Below, piece after piece: positions 17,137-25,302 of a DNA stretch of 64,000 nt (its first letter is position 1; every line of letters begins with the position of its first letter). This DNA is from Acidobacteriaceae bacterium (lineage in GTDB: Bacteria > Acidobacteriota > Terriglobia > Bryobacterales > Bryobacteraceae). A program made the position numbers and the translations under genes. The notes under the pieces are model-generated. The model was not told the DNA's origin and ran no database searches. It saw only the letters and a list, made by a program, of their open reading frames with translations. The stretch spans positions 372,001 to 436,000 of the forward strand of contig JAFAYI010000024.1 in assembly GCA_019240475.1 (NCBI GenBank), given 5' to 3'.

Positions 17137-17835
17137 TTACTTGTTCAACTGCGACGAGATCTGCTGCACGGCCCGGCTCACAGCGGGGTCCGTATCCGCT
17201 CTCAGCGATTGCAGCAGCTTCTTGGCGTCCTGCGGGTTGCTGGTCTCCTCCAGGTGCGCCAGCAGAATTTCGGCCTGCGCCTTCGAAACCAGGTCTGTCG
17301 GCTTATTGATAATGTCTCTCAACAGCGCCTGCGCCTCCGAGCCGCGGTTCTCGCCCTCATAAATCTGCGCCAGCGCGATCTTGGCCAGCGGCGCGCACTC
17401 GCTGCTCGAATTCGCCACCGCCTGTAAGTCCGTCTCGGCCCCCTTGGTGTCTTGCTTGGCGGCCTTCATCGTGCCCAGATAATACTGCGCGATCAAGCCC
17501 TGCCGCGTCCCGCCGTCCTTTTGAACCACGTCTTGCAAAGCCTTGATCGATGCCGCCGTCTTCGCGTCCTGCGTCGGAAAGCTCTTGCCAAGCTGGCTCG
17601 GCCCGCCCACCGGCGCTTCCAGGATCGCGAACGCATCCCCCAGGTCCTGCTGTCGAACCGAATTCCGGTATGCGGCGTACCAGAACGCCCCGCCTCCCAG
17701 GATCACAACGACCCCCACGATGACGGCCCATCGAATTACCTTCTCGCGATGCGATTGCGCGTAGACCACCACGCCCGATAGCGCATCTTTAAACTGGTCG
17801 TGCTGGAGTTGCTCCTTAAGCTCGTGACGCGTCAA
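17137..17835 (-). CDS. YfgM-like TPR membrane protein
   Basis: A 232-residue protein with a short cytoplasmic N-terminus, one membrane helix (WAVIVGVVVILGGGAFWYAAY, roughly residues 36-56) and a periplasmic TPR-like region of repeating helices. The layout matches the YfgM/Tol-Pal-like TPR proteins that assist the Sec translocon and periplasmic chaperones. The start appears to be a TTG at 17835. It precedes the dGTPase gene by ten bases on the same strand. Confidence 0.78.
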   Translation of the reverse strand: MTRHELKEQLQHDQFKDALSGVVVYAQSHREKVIRWAVIVGVVVILGGGAFWYAAYRNSVRQQDLGDAFAILEAPVGGPSQLGKSFPTQDAKTAASIKALQDVVQKDGGTRQGLIAQYYLGTMKAAKQDTKGAETDLQAVANSSSECAPLAKIALAQIYEGENRGSEAQALLRDIINKPTDLVSKAQAEILLAHLEETSNPQDAKKLLQSLRADTDPAVSRAVQQISSQLNK

Positions 17836-17895
17836 AACCCGCTACTGCCTTTCTAACTGAGTGAATACCAGTAGTTTATCACGCAAACCACATCG

Positions 17896-18486
17896 TTAGC
17901 GCGCCCCTCGCGCTCCCCTGAGGACCATCTCGAATGCCCGTTCGGCGAGTTCCCGGCTCACCTCTTGCCCCAACAACGCCGGCAAAATCTGCGATCCGAT
18001 CAACAAATTGATCGTTAAGTCCGGGTCTATCGTCTTCGGCAGCTCGCCCGCCTTCACCGCCTCCCGCACCACCTCGCACCCTTCCGCCCGCCTCGGCAGA
18101 AAGACGCTCTTATAGAACGCCTTGCGCAGCTTCGGGCGCTCCTGGATCGCAAGCAACAGCCGCAAGAACACCAGCCCCTCCTCGCTCTTCAAGAACTCTG
18201 CCAATCGAACCGTGTAGTTCCGCAGCCGCGCCAGCGGACTCCCACCCTTCCCGTACGGCACGAGCTCCCGCGCCGTCTCTAAATATGCTTCCAGCAGAAT
18301 CGCCTGTTTGTTCTTCCACCAGCGATACAGGGTCGCCGTGCTGACGCCCGCCTCTTTGGCGATCTGTTGCGTGGCGATCTCTTCGAATCCGTGCCGCTTC
18401 AACAGCCGGGATGCCGCTTTCAAGATGGCCTTGCGCGTTTTCTCGCTGCGAGGCCTCCCCGCCGGCCGCTTCGAACTCCCCTCCAT
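17896..18486 (-). CDS. TetR family transcriptional regulator
   Basis: A 196-residue repressor. It has an N-terminal basic patch (RPAGRPRSEKTRKAIL) and a TetR helix-turn-helix (IATQQIAKEAGVSTATLYRWWKNKQAILLE), with a ligand-binding C-terminal domain ending in a dimerisation segment. It is divergent from an EmrB-type efflux gene, and a perfect 10-bp-arm inverted repeat lies between them. This is the standard layout for a drug-responsive repressor controlling its own gene and the pump. A GTG nine codons upstream is an alternative start. Confidence 0.9.
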   Translation of the reverse strand: MEGSSKRPAGRPRSEKTRKAILKAASRLLKRHGFEEIATQQIAKEAGVSTATLYRWWKNKQAILLEAYLETARELVPYGKGGSPLARLRNYTVRLAEFLKSEEGLVFLRLLLAIQERPKLRKAFYKSVFLPRRAEGCEVVREAVKAGELPKTIDPDLTINLLIGSQILPALLGQEVSRELAERAFEMVLRGARGAR

Positions 18487-18536
18487 CCGCTCTGCATTCG
18501 CCTCTTTCACGTCGCTAAGCCCATTATCTTCCGAAC

Positions 18537-18565
18537 TACAATAGAAACGAAAGGCTTCGTTTCTA
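18537..18565. promoter_or_regulatory. TetR operator overlapping an efflux-gene promoter
   Basis: TAGAAACGAA (18542-18551) and TTCGTTTCTA (18556-18565) are perfect inverted repeats separated by AGGC. A TACAAT hexamer (18537-18542) abuts the left arm and fits a -10 box for the plus-strand efflux gene; no good -35 is seen. Binding here would block initiation. It is the only strong palindrome in the divergent gap. Confidence 0.75.
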
Positions 18566-18621
18566 AATTGGCTGCCGCCGCCTCCACCGTTTCCACCCCT
18601 CCTGCTGTCTCCGCCGCCTGG

Positions 18622-20175
18622 ATGCCGCGCGCCAATCCCTGGCTCATCGCCTTCATCGTATCTCTGGCCGCCTTCATGGAAGTGCTCGATACCAGCATCG
18701 CCAACGTCGCCCTCCCCCACATCGCCGGCAATCTCGGCGCCTCCAGCGAAGAGAGCACCTGGGTCCTCACCTCCTATCTCGTCTCGAACGCCATCGTGCT
18801 GCCTATCACCGGCTGGCTCGTCTCCCTGGTCGGCCGCAAGCGCTTCTTTCTCATCTGCATCTCCCTGTTCACCGCCAGTTCTCTGTTCTGCGGCGTCGCG
18901 CCCACTCTCGCCGTGCTCCTCGTCTCCCGCGTCATACAAGGCGTCGGCGGCGGCGGTCTTCAACCCATGGCGCAGGCCATCCTCGCCGACACCTTCCCTC
19001 CCGAAAAACGCGGCCTCGCCTTTTCCGTCTACGCCGTCACCGCCGTCGTCGCCCCCGCCATCGGCCCCACCCTCGGCGGCTGGATCACCGACAACTACAC
19101 CTGGCGCTGGATCTTTCTCATGAACCTCCCCGTCGGCGTGATCGCGCTCTTCCTCGTCGCCGCCTTCATCGAAGATCCTCCCTTCCTCAGCCGCGCTGCC
19201 TTCCAGAAGAACGCCATCGACTACATCGGCTTCGGCCTCCTCGCCGTCGGCGTCGCCTTCCTCCAAATCGTCCTCGACAAAGGCCAGGAAGACGATTGGT
19301 TCGGCTCCCCCTTCATCGTCACCCTCACCGTCATCGCCATCGTCTGCCTCGTCTCGCTCGTCGTCTGGGAGCTCGCCGTCAAACAGCCCATCCTCGACGT
19401 CCGCCTCTTCGCCAACATCAACTTCGCTACCGCTTCCGTCATGATGTTCATGGTCGGCGCCGCCTCGTTCTCCACCACCGTCCTAATGCCGCAGCTTCTG
19501 CAAAACCTTCTCGGCTACAGCGCCGAAAGCGCCGGAATGGTCCTCTCTGCCGCCGCCGTGCTCTTGCTCCTCGAACTTCCCCTGGTCGGTCAACTCACCA
19601 GCCGCATCCAGGCCCGCTATCTCATGGCCTTCGGCTGGGCCGCCCTCACTTGCTCCCTGTTCTACTCGGCCCGCCGCATCGATCTCGAAATCAGCTTCGC
19701 CTCCGCCACCTGGCTCCGCATCGCCCAATACGTCCCCATGGGCTTCATCTTTATCCCCGCCACCCTGGTCGCCTATCTCGGCCTGCCGCGCGAAAAAAGT
19801 AACGCCATCGCCGGCCTCATCAACTTCGTCCGCAACATGGGATCGAGCGTCGGCACCTCCATCGTCACCACCCTCCTGGCCCGCCGCGCTCAGGTCCACC
19901 AGGTCATGCTCGCCAACCACACCGGCCTCGCCAACCCCGCTTTCCAGGCCTCCGTTTCTTCTCTCTCCGCCCGCCTCGCTCACTCCGGCGTCAGCCAACC
20001 CCAACTGCAAGCCTATGGCCGTCTCTACCGCTCCATGCGGAACCAGGCCTCCGCGCTCTCCTATATAGACACCTTCTGGATCCTCGCCATTGTCGCCGGC
20101 GTCATGTTCCTGCTATCCTTCCTCCTCAAGAGGAACAATCCCCGTGGCGCCGGTACCCCTTCGCTCGCCCACTAG
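18622..20175 (+). CDS. DHA2/EmrB-type MFS multidrug efflux transporter
   Basis: A 517-residue transporter of the 14-helix DHA2 group of the major facilitator superfamily, which exports drugs by proton antiport. Diagnostic motifs are FMEVLDTSIANVALPHIAGNL (helix 1), TSYLVSNAIVLPITGWL, GRKRFFL (loop 2-3), RVIQGVGGGGLQPMAQAIL and AIGPTLGGWI (antiporter motif C). The ATG at 18622 is the first in frame; a TTG at 18568, three bases after the operator, would add 18 residues. No HlyD-type adaptor gene is adjacent. The next gene overlaps its end by 32 bp. Confidence 0.92.
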   Translation: MPRANPWLIAFIVSLAAFMEVLDTSIANVALPHIAGNLGASSEESTWVLTSYLVSNAIVLPITGWLVSLVGRKRFFLICISLFTASSLFCGVAPTLAVLLVSRVIQGVGGGGLQPMAQAILADTFPPEKRGLAFSVYAVTAVVAPAIGPTLGGWITDNYTWRWIFLMNLPVGVIALFLVAAFIEDPPFLSRAAFQKNAIDYIGFGLLAVGVAFLQIVLDKGQEDDWFGSPFIVTLTVIAIVCLVSLVVWELAVKQPILDVRLFANINFATASVMMFMVGAASFSTTVLMPQLLQNLLGYSAESAGMVLSAAAVLLLLELPLVGQLTSRIQARYLMAFGWAALTCSLFYSARRIDLEISFASATWLRIAQYVPMGFIFIPATLVAYLGLPREKSNAIAGLINFVRNMGSSVGTSIVTTLLARRAQVHQVMLANHTGLANPAFQASVSSLSARLAHSGVSQPQLQAYGRLYRSMRNQASALSYIDTFWILAIVAGVMFLLSFLLKRNNPRGAGTPSLAH

Positions 20176-21169
20176 ACTCCGCTCGCCCGCCGAAGACTCC
20201 GCTCTCTCTTGGCTCCTCGCCGGCGACCCCGCCATCCGCTGGCAGACTCTGCGCGACCTCTGTCCCGCCTCTCCACGCGCCATCGCGCAAGAGCGCCGCA
20301 AAATCTCGCGCCAAGGCTGGGGCGCCCGTCTGCTCGCCAAGCAAGGCCCCGATGCCCGCTGGGCTGCCGGGCAATCTTCCGATTCCGGTCTCTATTCGCC
20401 CAAGTGGACCTCCACCACCTACACCATGCTCCTGCTCCGCGACTTCGGCCTCGCGCCCTCCACTCCCTCCGCCCGCGCAGCCTGCCGCCTCCTGCTCGAT
20501 CACGGCCTCCAACCCGACGGCGGCATCGGCCTCGATACCTGGGCCAAGTGGACCCGCGCCAGCGAAACCTGCGTCACCGGCATGATTCTCTCTCTCGCCT
20601 CTTACTTCGAACTCGAGGATCCCCGCCTCCCCACCGTCGCCCGCCACTTACTCGATCAACAAATGCCCGACGGGGGTTGGAACTGCCGCCGCCCCCAAGG
20701 CGCCACTCACTCCTCCGTACACACCACCATCACCGCGCTCGAAGCCCTGCGTCACTACGAACTGCACCGCGCCCGCGCTCCCCGCCCTGTCCAGCCCTCG
20801 CTCGCCAAAGTCCGCGCCGCCCAGCGCCGAGGCCGCGAATTCCTGCTCGTGCACCGCCTCTTCCGCTCCCACCGCACTGGCGAAATCATCAAGCCCGTCT
20901 TCTTGAAATTCGCCTTCCCACCCCGCTGGCACTACGACATCCTCCGCGCCCTCGATCACTTTCAATCCGTCGACGCCCCGCGCGACCCGCGCCTCTCCGA
21001 CGCCATCGCGATCCTGGAAAGCACGCGTCTCCCCGACGGCCGCTGGGCCCTCCAGCAAACCTATCCCGGCAAGACTTACTTCGACCTCGAACGCAAAGGC
21101 GCTCCCAGCCGCTGGAATACCCTCCGCGCCCTCCGCGTCCTGCGCTGGTGGAATCGGCGCAGGGTCTAA
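20144..21169 (+). CDS. Terpene-cyclase/prenyltransferase-like alpha-toroid protein
   Basis: A 341-residue protein built from alpha/alpha-barrel repeats as in squalene-hopene cyclase and prenyltransferase beta subunits: LLLDHGLQPDGGIGLDTW, HLLDQQMPDGGWNCRRPQGATHSSVHTTITALEAL and STRLPDGRWALQQ. No DXDD protonation motif is seen, so it is not an ordinary triterpene cyclase. The GTG start (20144) has AAGAGGA nine bases upstream and lies inside the end of the efflux gene, implying coupling. It has no signal peptide. Function unknown; the name reflects the fold only. Its stop overlaps the convergent TIR-Sel1 stop. Confidence 0.75.
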   Translation: MAPVPLRSPTRLRSPAEDSALSWLLAGDPAIRWQTLRDLCPASPRAIAQERRKISRQGWGARLLAKQGPDARWAAGQSSDSGLYSPKWTSTTYTMLLLRDFGLAPSTPSARAACRLLLDHGLQPDGGIGLDTWAKWTRASETCVTGMILSLASYFELEDPRLPTVARHLLDQQMPDGGWNCRRPQGATHSSVHTTITALEALRHYELHRARAPRPVQPSLAKVRAAQRRGREFLLVHRLFRSHRTGEIIKPVFLKFAFPPRWHYDILRALDHFQSVDAPRDPRLSDAIAILESTRLPDGRWALQQTYPGKTYFDLERKGAPSRWNTLRALRVLRWWNRRRV

Positions 21170-22632
21170 CTGCCCCCGCGCAAACGCTTCAACGCTTCCT
21201 TGGCTTCCGCGCTGCCTCTGTCCGCGGCTTTGCGATACCACTCGACTGCCTGCTGCTCGTCCTTCGGCAACCCACCCCGGCCCTGCTCGTACATCGCACC
21301 CAGATTGTTCATGCCCGTTGCATCGCCCGCTTCCGCGGCCTTGCGGAACCAAGTCACAGCTTGCTTGTCGCCTTTCGGCAACCCGCCCCGGCCCTGCTCG
21401 TACATCCAGCCCAGGTTGCTCATTCCTCCCCCGTGTCCCGCATCCGCGGCTTTGCGATACCACTCGACTGCCTGCTGCTCGTCCTTCGGCAACCCACCCC
21501 GGCCCTGCTCGTACATCGCACCCAGGTTGTTCATGCCCGTTGCATCGCCCGCTTCCGCGGCCTTGCGGAACCAAGTCACAGCCTGCTTGTCGTCTTTCGG
21601 CAACCCGCCCCGGCCCTGCTCGTACATCCAACCGAGATTGCTCATCCCCAGCGCATCCCCTGCTTCCGCCGCTTTGCGGAACCAACTCACAGCCTCGCTG
21701 TCGTCTTTCGGCAACCCGCCCCGGCCCTGCTCGTACATCAGGCCCAGATTGCCCATGCCCCGCGGATCCCCTGCTTCCGAGGCTTTGCGAAACCAGTCGA
21801 TCGCCTGCTTCTCGTCCTGCGGGAACCCGCCTCGGCCCGCCAAGTAAAGGAACCCTAGGCCCGTCATGGCCCGCGCGCTGCCACCTTCCACCGCCTTGCG
21901 ATACCAGCCAGCGGCCTCTACATCGCTCTGCAACCCGCCCCGGCCGGTCGCGTACAGGAACCCCAGCCCCGCCATTCCATATGGATTGCCAACATCCGCC
22001 GCCTTGCGGAACCATCCGGCCGCCTGCTTGTCCGCTTCCACATCTATCGGCTTGTTCAGTTGCTGGAACAGCGCTTCCGCGGTCAGTTCTGTCTGCTGAA
22101 TCGCGGGAGCTTTGCCCGCTGCCGCCTGCTGCTCTCTGGCCGCCTGTTGCGCAACCGGCGACACCGGATGCGGCACGCTCTGCAGCGCTACGTTCAAGTA
22201 ACGCGCGCGCAGCCGGCCCATCGCCTCCAGAAAATACGACGGCGACACTTCCAGGCCGTTGTAGCGGTCCAGCATCGCGAGCTCTCCCGTAAGCTTTTTT
22301 CTGACCTTCGCATCCCCAAAGCTAAAGCTTTCGAGTAGAATCGGCACCACGTTGCGCCGCGCCCCGATCGCATGCTCGATTTCGCGGCGCAACCAATCGT
22401 CCGCTTCGCTGCACCGGTCAAGCGCGGAGGGAGTCAGCAGAACCAGGAAATGCGCCCGCGCATCGATGTTTGCCAGAATGACCCGCTCGAAATCGCCGCT
22501 CCCAATCCCCTCATAATCGAAGAACACGTCGTAGCCATGCTGCGTCAAGTTCTGAAAGATGGCGAGAGCCCACGCGGCGTTTACCCGGCGATAACTGATA
22601 AAAACCGTCTTCTCGACCCGTTGCATTGCCAT
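21166..22632 (-). CDS. TIR domain protein with Sel1-like repeats
   Basis: A 488-residue protein. Residues about 7-150 form a TIR domain: KTVFISYRR at strand A, FFDYEGIGSGDF, LVLLTPSALDRC, and WLRRE with Glu84 placed four residues after Trp80, as in NAD-hydrolysing TIRs. Residues about 205-485 hold seven complete and one partial 36-37-residue Sel1 repeats (for example GMNNLGAMYEQGRGGLPKDE). TIR-Sel1 proteins can act as NADase or signalling effectors with the Sel1 part as a sensor or scaffold; activity here is inferred. The ATG at 22632 lies 11 bp after the VapC stop, so vapB, vapC and this gene probably form one transcript. Confidence 0.85.
   Translation of the reverse strand: MAMQRVEKTVFISYRRVNAAWALAIFQNLTQHGYDVFFDYEGIGSGDFERVILANIDARAHFLVLLTPSALDRCSEADDWLRREIEHAIGARRNVVPILLESFSFGDAKVRKKLTGELAMLDRYNGLEVSPSYFLEAMGRLRARYLNVALQSVPHPVSPVAQQAAREQQAAAGKAPAIQQTELTAEALFQQLNKPIDVEADKQAAGWFRKAADVGNPYGMAGLGFLYATGRGGLQSDVEAAGWYRKAVEGGSARAMTGLGFLYLAGRGGFPQDEKQAIDWFRKASEAGDPRGMGNLGLMYEQGRGGLPKDDSEAVSWFRKAAEAGDALGMSNLGWMYEQGRGGLPKDDKQAVTWFRKAAEAGDATGMNNLGAMYEQGRGGLPKDEQQAVEWYRKAADAGHGGGMSNLGWMYEQGRGGLPKGDKQAVTWFRKAAEAGDATGMNNLGAMYEQGRGGLPKDEQQAVEWYRKAADRGSAEAKEALKRLRGGS
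21231..21646. repeat. Near-identical tandem duplication within the Sel1 repeats
   Basis: The segment starting at 21231 recurs at 21453, an offset of 222 bp, which is exactly two 37-codon Sel1 units. About 190 bp of the two copies match with only a few base differences (compare 21231-21424 with 21453-21646). At the protein level one complete repeat unit is identical in both copies. This points to recent expansion or gene conversion. Confidence 0.8.
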
Positions 22633-22643
22633 CTTTGACAGCC

Positions 22644-23018
22644 TCAGGCCCCAACCACAGCCACATCGCGGCCGCAAGTCTTCACTAGGCGCTTGATGTT
22701 CTCCGGGTCGCCTGTCACAATCACCGTCTTATTAAGAAGTGCAGCCGTCGCCACAACCGCGGCGTCAACAATATCCGCGGTCCTCGTCCTGCCGAGCAGT
22801 TGTCCGGCTTCGTGCGCCTCGCGTTCCCCGAAAGGGACGACTTCGCACCCGGCCAAGAAACGTCGCAGCTGCGCCTGTCGTGGCGATCGGCTGACCTGGG
22901 CAACGACGGGTGTGGAAACCGCAGGCACAATTCCAAGTTCCAAACGCACCTTGTGTTCAGCCCAGATCCGTCGATCGTTTCGATCTGCCGCCACAAGCAC
23001 AGCCGTGTCATAAACCAT
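22644..23018 (-). CDS. PIN domain toxin, VapC-like ribonuclease
   Basis: A 124-residue PIN-domain protein. It has the first acidic site (YDTAVLVAADRND), a central Glu in FGEREAHEAGQLLG, Asp in TADIVDAAVVATA and the final acidic site in VTGDPENIKRLV. These are the four acidic positions that bind Mg2+/Mn2+ in VapC RNases. It follows the antitoxin gene by six bases and precedes the TIR-Sel1 gene by eleven bases on the same strand. Expected to inhibit translation by cutting tRNA or rRNA when its antitoxin is lost. Confidence 0.88.
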   Translation of the reverse strand: MVYDTAVLVAADRNDRRIWAEHKVRLELGIVPAVSTPVVAQVSRSPRQAQLRRFLAGCEVVPFGEREAHEAGQLLGRTRTADIVDAAVVATAALLNKTVIVTGDPENIKRLVKTCGRDVAVVGA

Positions 23019-23024
23019 ATTTGC

Positions 23025-23300
23025 TCACGCTGGACGCTGGGCCTTTCTTCGCTTGCTACCCAACGGCTCCCTCACGCTGCGCCGGGCTTCCTCCATCTCT
23101 TCTGCGCTGAATGGCCCATTCTGCTTTTCCCATTCGGCCACCGCCGCCAGCCCCGCCCGCCGTCGCAGCGCCTCGCGCGCCGCGCTCGTCATCCATGCCG
23201 AGACACTCACGCCGTCCCTGACAGCCGCCGCCAAAATCTTTTCGTGAACTTCGGGGGCTATCGTGATCGCAAGCTTCGGTGACGGATTTCCACGCGGCAT
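23025..23300 (-). CDS. VapB-like ribbon-helix-helix antitoxin
   Basis: A 91-residue protein. Its N-terminal half (SPKLAITIAPEVHEKILAAAVRDG then VSVSAWMTSAAREALRRR) is a ribbon-helix-helix DNA-binding pattern. The acidic C-terminal half (EWEKQNGPFSAEEMEEARR) is typical of the toxin-wrapping tail. The ATG at 23300 was chosen as the first that precedes the ribbon strand. It probably represses its own operon, which includes the PIN toxin and the TIR-Sel1 gene. Confidence 0.8.
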   Translation of the reverse strand: MPRGNPSPKLAITIAPEVHEKILAAAVRDGVSVSAWMTSAAREALRRRAGLAAVAEWEKQNGPFSAEEMEEARRSVREPLGSKRRKAQRPA

Positions 23301-23447
23301 ACAACTATCATGCTTCAGTAGGGTAGTGATATGAGTAGGACGGCAAGACGATCCTCCTGACCTGCCGGTCACAACCGCCTAACTCCTCGAATCCATCGCT
23401 TCGCTCCTCCCCGCGCCCTTGCCCCTTTATAGCGGTAATCTGGAACC

Positions 23448-23798
23448 ATGCCCACCGAGTTTAAGAAGGAGTGGAAAGGCGCCGCTTCCGTCCCCGAAAA
23501 CCTTCCTTCTATTGCGCATCATGTCGGGCGCGTGGTGGGCGCGAGCTTTGATCCTGAAAACCTGGGAATACGGATTAAAACTCAGGTAGGTGAAACTCTC
23601 GACCTCACAGCAACTGAAGATCAGGTTGACAGAGCTCTCGCGCTTCGTGCCGCAACGGTGATAGCAGTCGCTGTGGAACACGGGGCGTCGCATCGGCTTC
23701 TGATCGTTCAGGACGCCAACGAACCCATCGATCAGTCCACGCGAGACATCGCCGTTTTCGAGCGCTGGTCCGGGCTTCTTGAACAACTCGCCAAGTGA
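23448..23798 (+). CDS. Putative antitoxin-like partner of Doc
   Basis: A 116-residue protein that does not resemble the classical Phd antitoxin. It reads as a beta-rich domain with GRVVGASFDPENLGIRIKTQVGETLDL, a Leu/Ala-rich helix and a strand-loop LLIVQDANEPID, ending in a helix (FERWSGLLEQLAK). Its stop overlaps the GTG start of the Doc gene (GTGA), so it is almost certainly translated with it. The position suggests that it neutralises or regulates Doc; this is inference from neighbourhood only. Confidence 0.75.
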   Translation: MPTEFKKEWKGAASVPENLPSIAHHVGRVVGASFDPENLGIRIKTQVGETLDLTATEDQVDRALALRAATVIAVAVEHGASHRLLIVQDANEPIDQSTRDIAVFERWSGLLEQLAK

Positions 23799-24226
23799 AC
23801 GACCAACCGTGGTCGCACTTAATCACGCTCAATTCTGTTGTCGATATGCATCGCGAAAGCATCGCTCGCTTCGGCGGAGACCCATTTCCGGAACCCGTTC
23901 CCGGATGCGTCGAATCGAGCTTGGGTGCGGCTTGGAACGCAGAACTGTATGCCGCTAAGCCGGGTTCCGTGCCAGGCCTCTGTTTTGCGGGTTGCCTCCT
24001 CTTCTATCTCATCAGAAATCACTGTTTCGTGGACGGCAACAAACGCGCGGCATGGGCCGCTTCGATGGAGGTCCTTCGAACCCTGGGCTTAACGGTACAT
24101 GCCTCCGATCACGAAGCCGAAGAATTCTGCCTGGATGTGATCACGGGAAGGGCGAGCGTCCATACCGGAATCGATGTGTGTCTCTGGCTCGCCCCGCGAC
24201 TATTGGGCTTGCCTGATCGAAGATAG
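23795..24226 (+). CDS. doc: Fic/Doc family toxin
   Basis: A 143-residue Doc-type protein with the Fic core HCFVDGNKRAAW (residues 76-87). This is the HxFx(D/E)GN(K/G)R loop that binds nucleotide phosphates. The Lys at the G-to-K position (DGNKR) is typical of Doc, which phosphorylates EF-Tu rather than adenylylating targets. The upstream helix pattern and the 'GLCFAGCLLFYLIRNHCF' context fit Doc length and layout. GTG start overlapping the upstream stop. No inhibitory helix motif is seen in the protein itself, so inhibition should come from the partner gene. Confidence 0.88.
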   Translation: MNDQPWSHLITLNSVVDMHRESIARFGGDPFPEPVPGCVESSLGAAWNAELYAAKPGSVPGLCFAGCLLFYLIRNHCFVDGNKRAAWAASMEVLRTLGLTVHASDHEAEEFCLDVITGRASVHTGIDVCLWLAPRLLGLPDRR

Positions 24227-24359
24227 TTGGTGCCCGCTCTTGACCCACTGGGGCCTGAGCTATTAACTACTCTTGCCGCCACTCTCAGTTAGCGTTTAGA
24301 TGAACTGCCGATCTCAATTTCGGGACCGATGGTCTGCCTCTGCGATTTGCGAGTGCAGT

Positions 24360-25076
24360 TCAGGCCATCCGCCTCCCGCGCATTCCGGGTGCACGGCAGG
24401 CCTCCAAGAACGCCACCGCTAATGGGGTGAGTTCGTACCGAGGGACAAGGTTTATGCCTCTTAATTGCAGATTCTGCTCACCTTCCTCATTTGTCGTTTC
24501 AGTATGATCAGCGACCGGCGTCGGCGCCAGCTCTAAGAGTCCCTGACGTCGCAGCATAGAGATAATCTGTGACAGTTTCGGAAGCTCATAGCCGTCAGCG
24601 CGGATGAGACCGCGCTCGGCCGCCATAACAATGAGTTGTCCTTGCGTGAATAGGTCAATTTTTCCGTTACCGAATAGTGCGTCCAAAAATCGTGCGCCTT
24701 CGGATGTCAATTCCCTCAGAATGCTCACATGGACCTTGTGTATGCGCTCGCCGGTTTCCAAATCCGCTGCGTTAGCCAAGAGGTTCACCCACAGCTCCTG
24801 GATAGACTCATCATCTTCGACTGAAGCGGCCTCAAGCGCAGGAATCCAGATATTGTCCGGGATTTGCCGAGGATGAATCCCAGAGTCTTCTATAGCGGCA
24901 CTCAGCTTTTTAAATAGACGGATTTGTCTGATCTTGCGCCTGTTTGTCACTTGATCGCGCAACATTGCACCGATCTCCTCAGCCGCCCCACCGAAGAGCT
25001 TGCCGATCAGGTTTGCAAAAGGAGCGAACAAAGCGTCCGTTCCTACTTTTAGAAGCTCCTTTTCTTCGTCTTGCAC
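24360..25076 (-). CDS. Abi-alpha-like (DUF4393) protein
   Basis: A 238-residue protein resembling the Abi-alpha/DUF4393 family linked to abortive infection. It has an N-terminal helical segment (FAPFANLIGKLFGGAAEEIGAML) and a core RQIPDNIWIPALEAASVEDDESIQELWVNLLANA. It then has IHKVHVSILRELTSEGARFLDAL. The C-terminal half looks like a winged-helix (LPKLSQIISMLRRQGLLE). GTG start at 25076. It is AT-richer than its neighbours and stands alone, which fits acquisition with the neighbouring TA genes. The phage-defence role is inferred from the family name, not shown. Confidence 0.7.
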   Translation of the reverse strand: MQDEEKELLKVGTDALFAPFANLIGKLFGGAAEEIGAMLRDQVTNRRKIRQIRLFKKLSAAIEDSGIHPRQIPDNIWIPALEAASVEDDESIQELWVNLLANAADLETGERIHKVHVSILRELTSEGARFLDALFGNGKIDLFTQGQLIVMAAERGLIRADGYELPKLSQIISMLRRQGLLELAPTPVADHTETTNEEGEQNLQLRGINLVPRYELTPLAVAFLEACRAPGMRGRRMA

Positions 25077-25302
25077 CAGACAATCTTATAGGAATTCCAG
25101 AATCGGGCTAAGAATCCACCCCCACTTCGTTCGGTAAAACCACCCTCCACCTCCTCCACCGCCCCCCGATCACAACCCGCTCGAAAAATTCTTTCCCGCT
25201 TCGAATCAACCGCTTCGCCTCTAACGGCGCCCTCGCCGCCCGCTCCGCCCCGCCACACTTCTCTCAAAGCGATTTGCTCCAAAGCGCGCGCGCCTCAAAA
25301 AA

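Noticed and set aside
21166..21850. CRISPR array
   Set aside because: The regular repeats are 111-bp coding Sel1 units with an open frame throughout, not short repeats with unique spacers.
23306..23341. TATCA / TGATA inverted repeat before vapB as an operator
   Set aside because: Arms of only five bases with a 26-base centre can occur by chance; not enough to call a VapB site.
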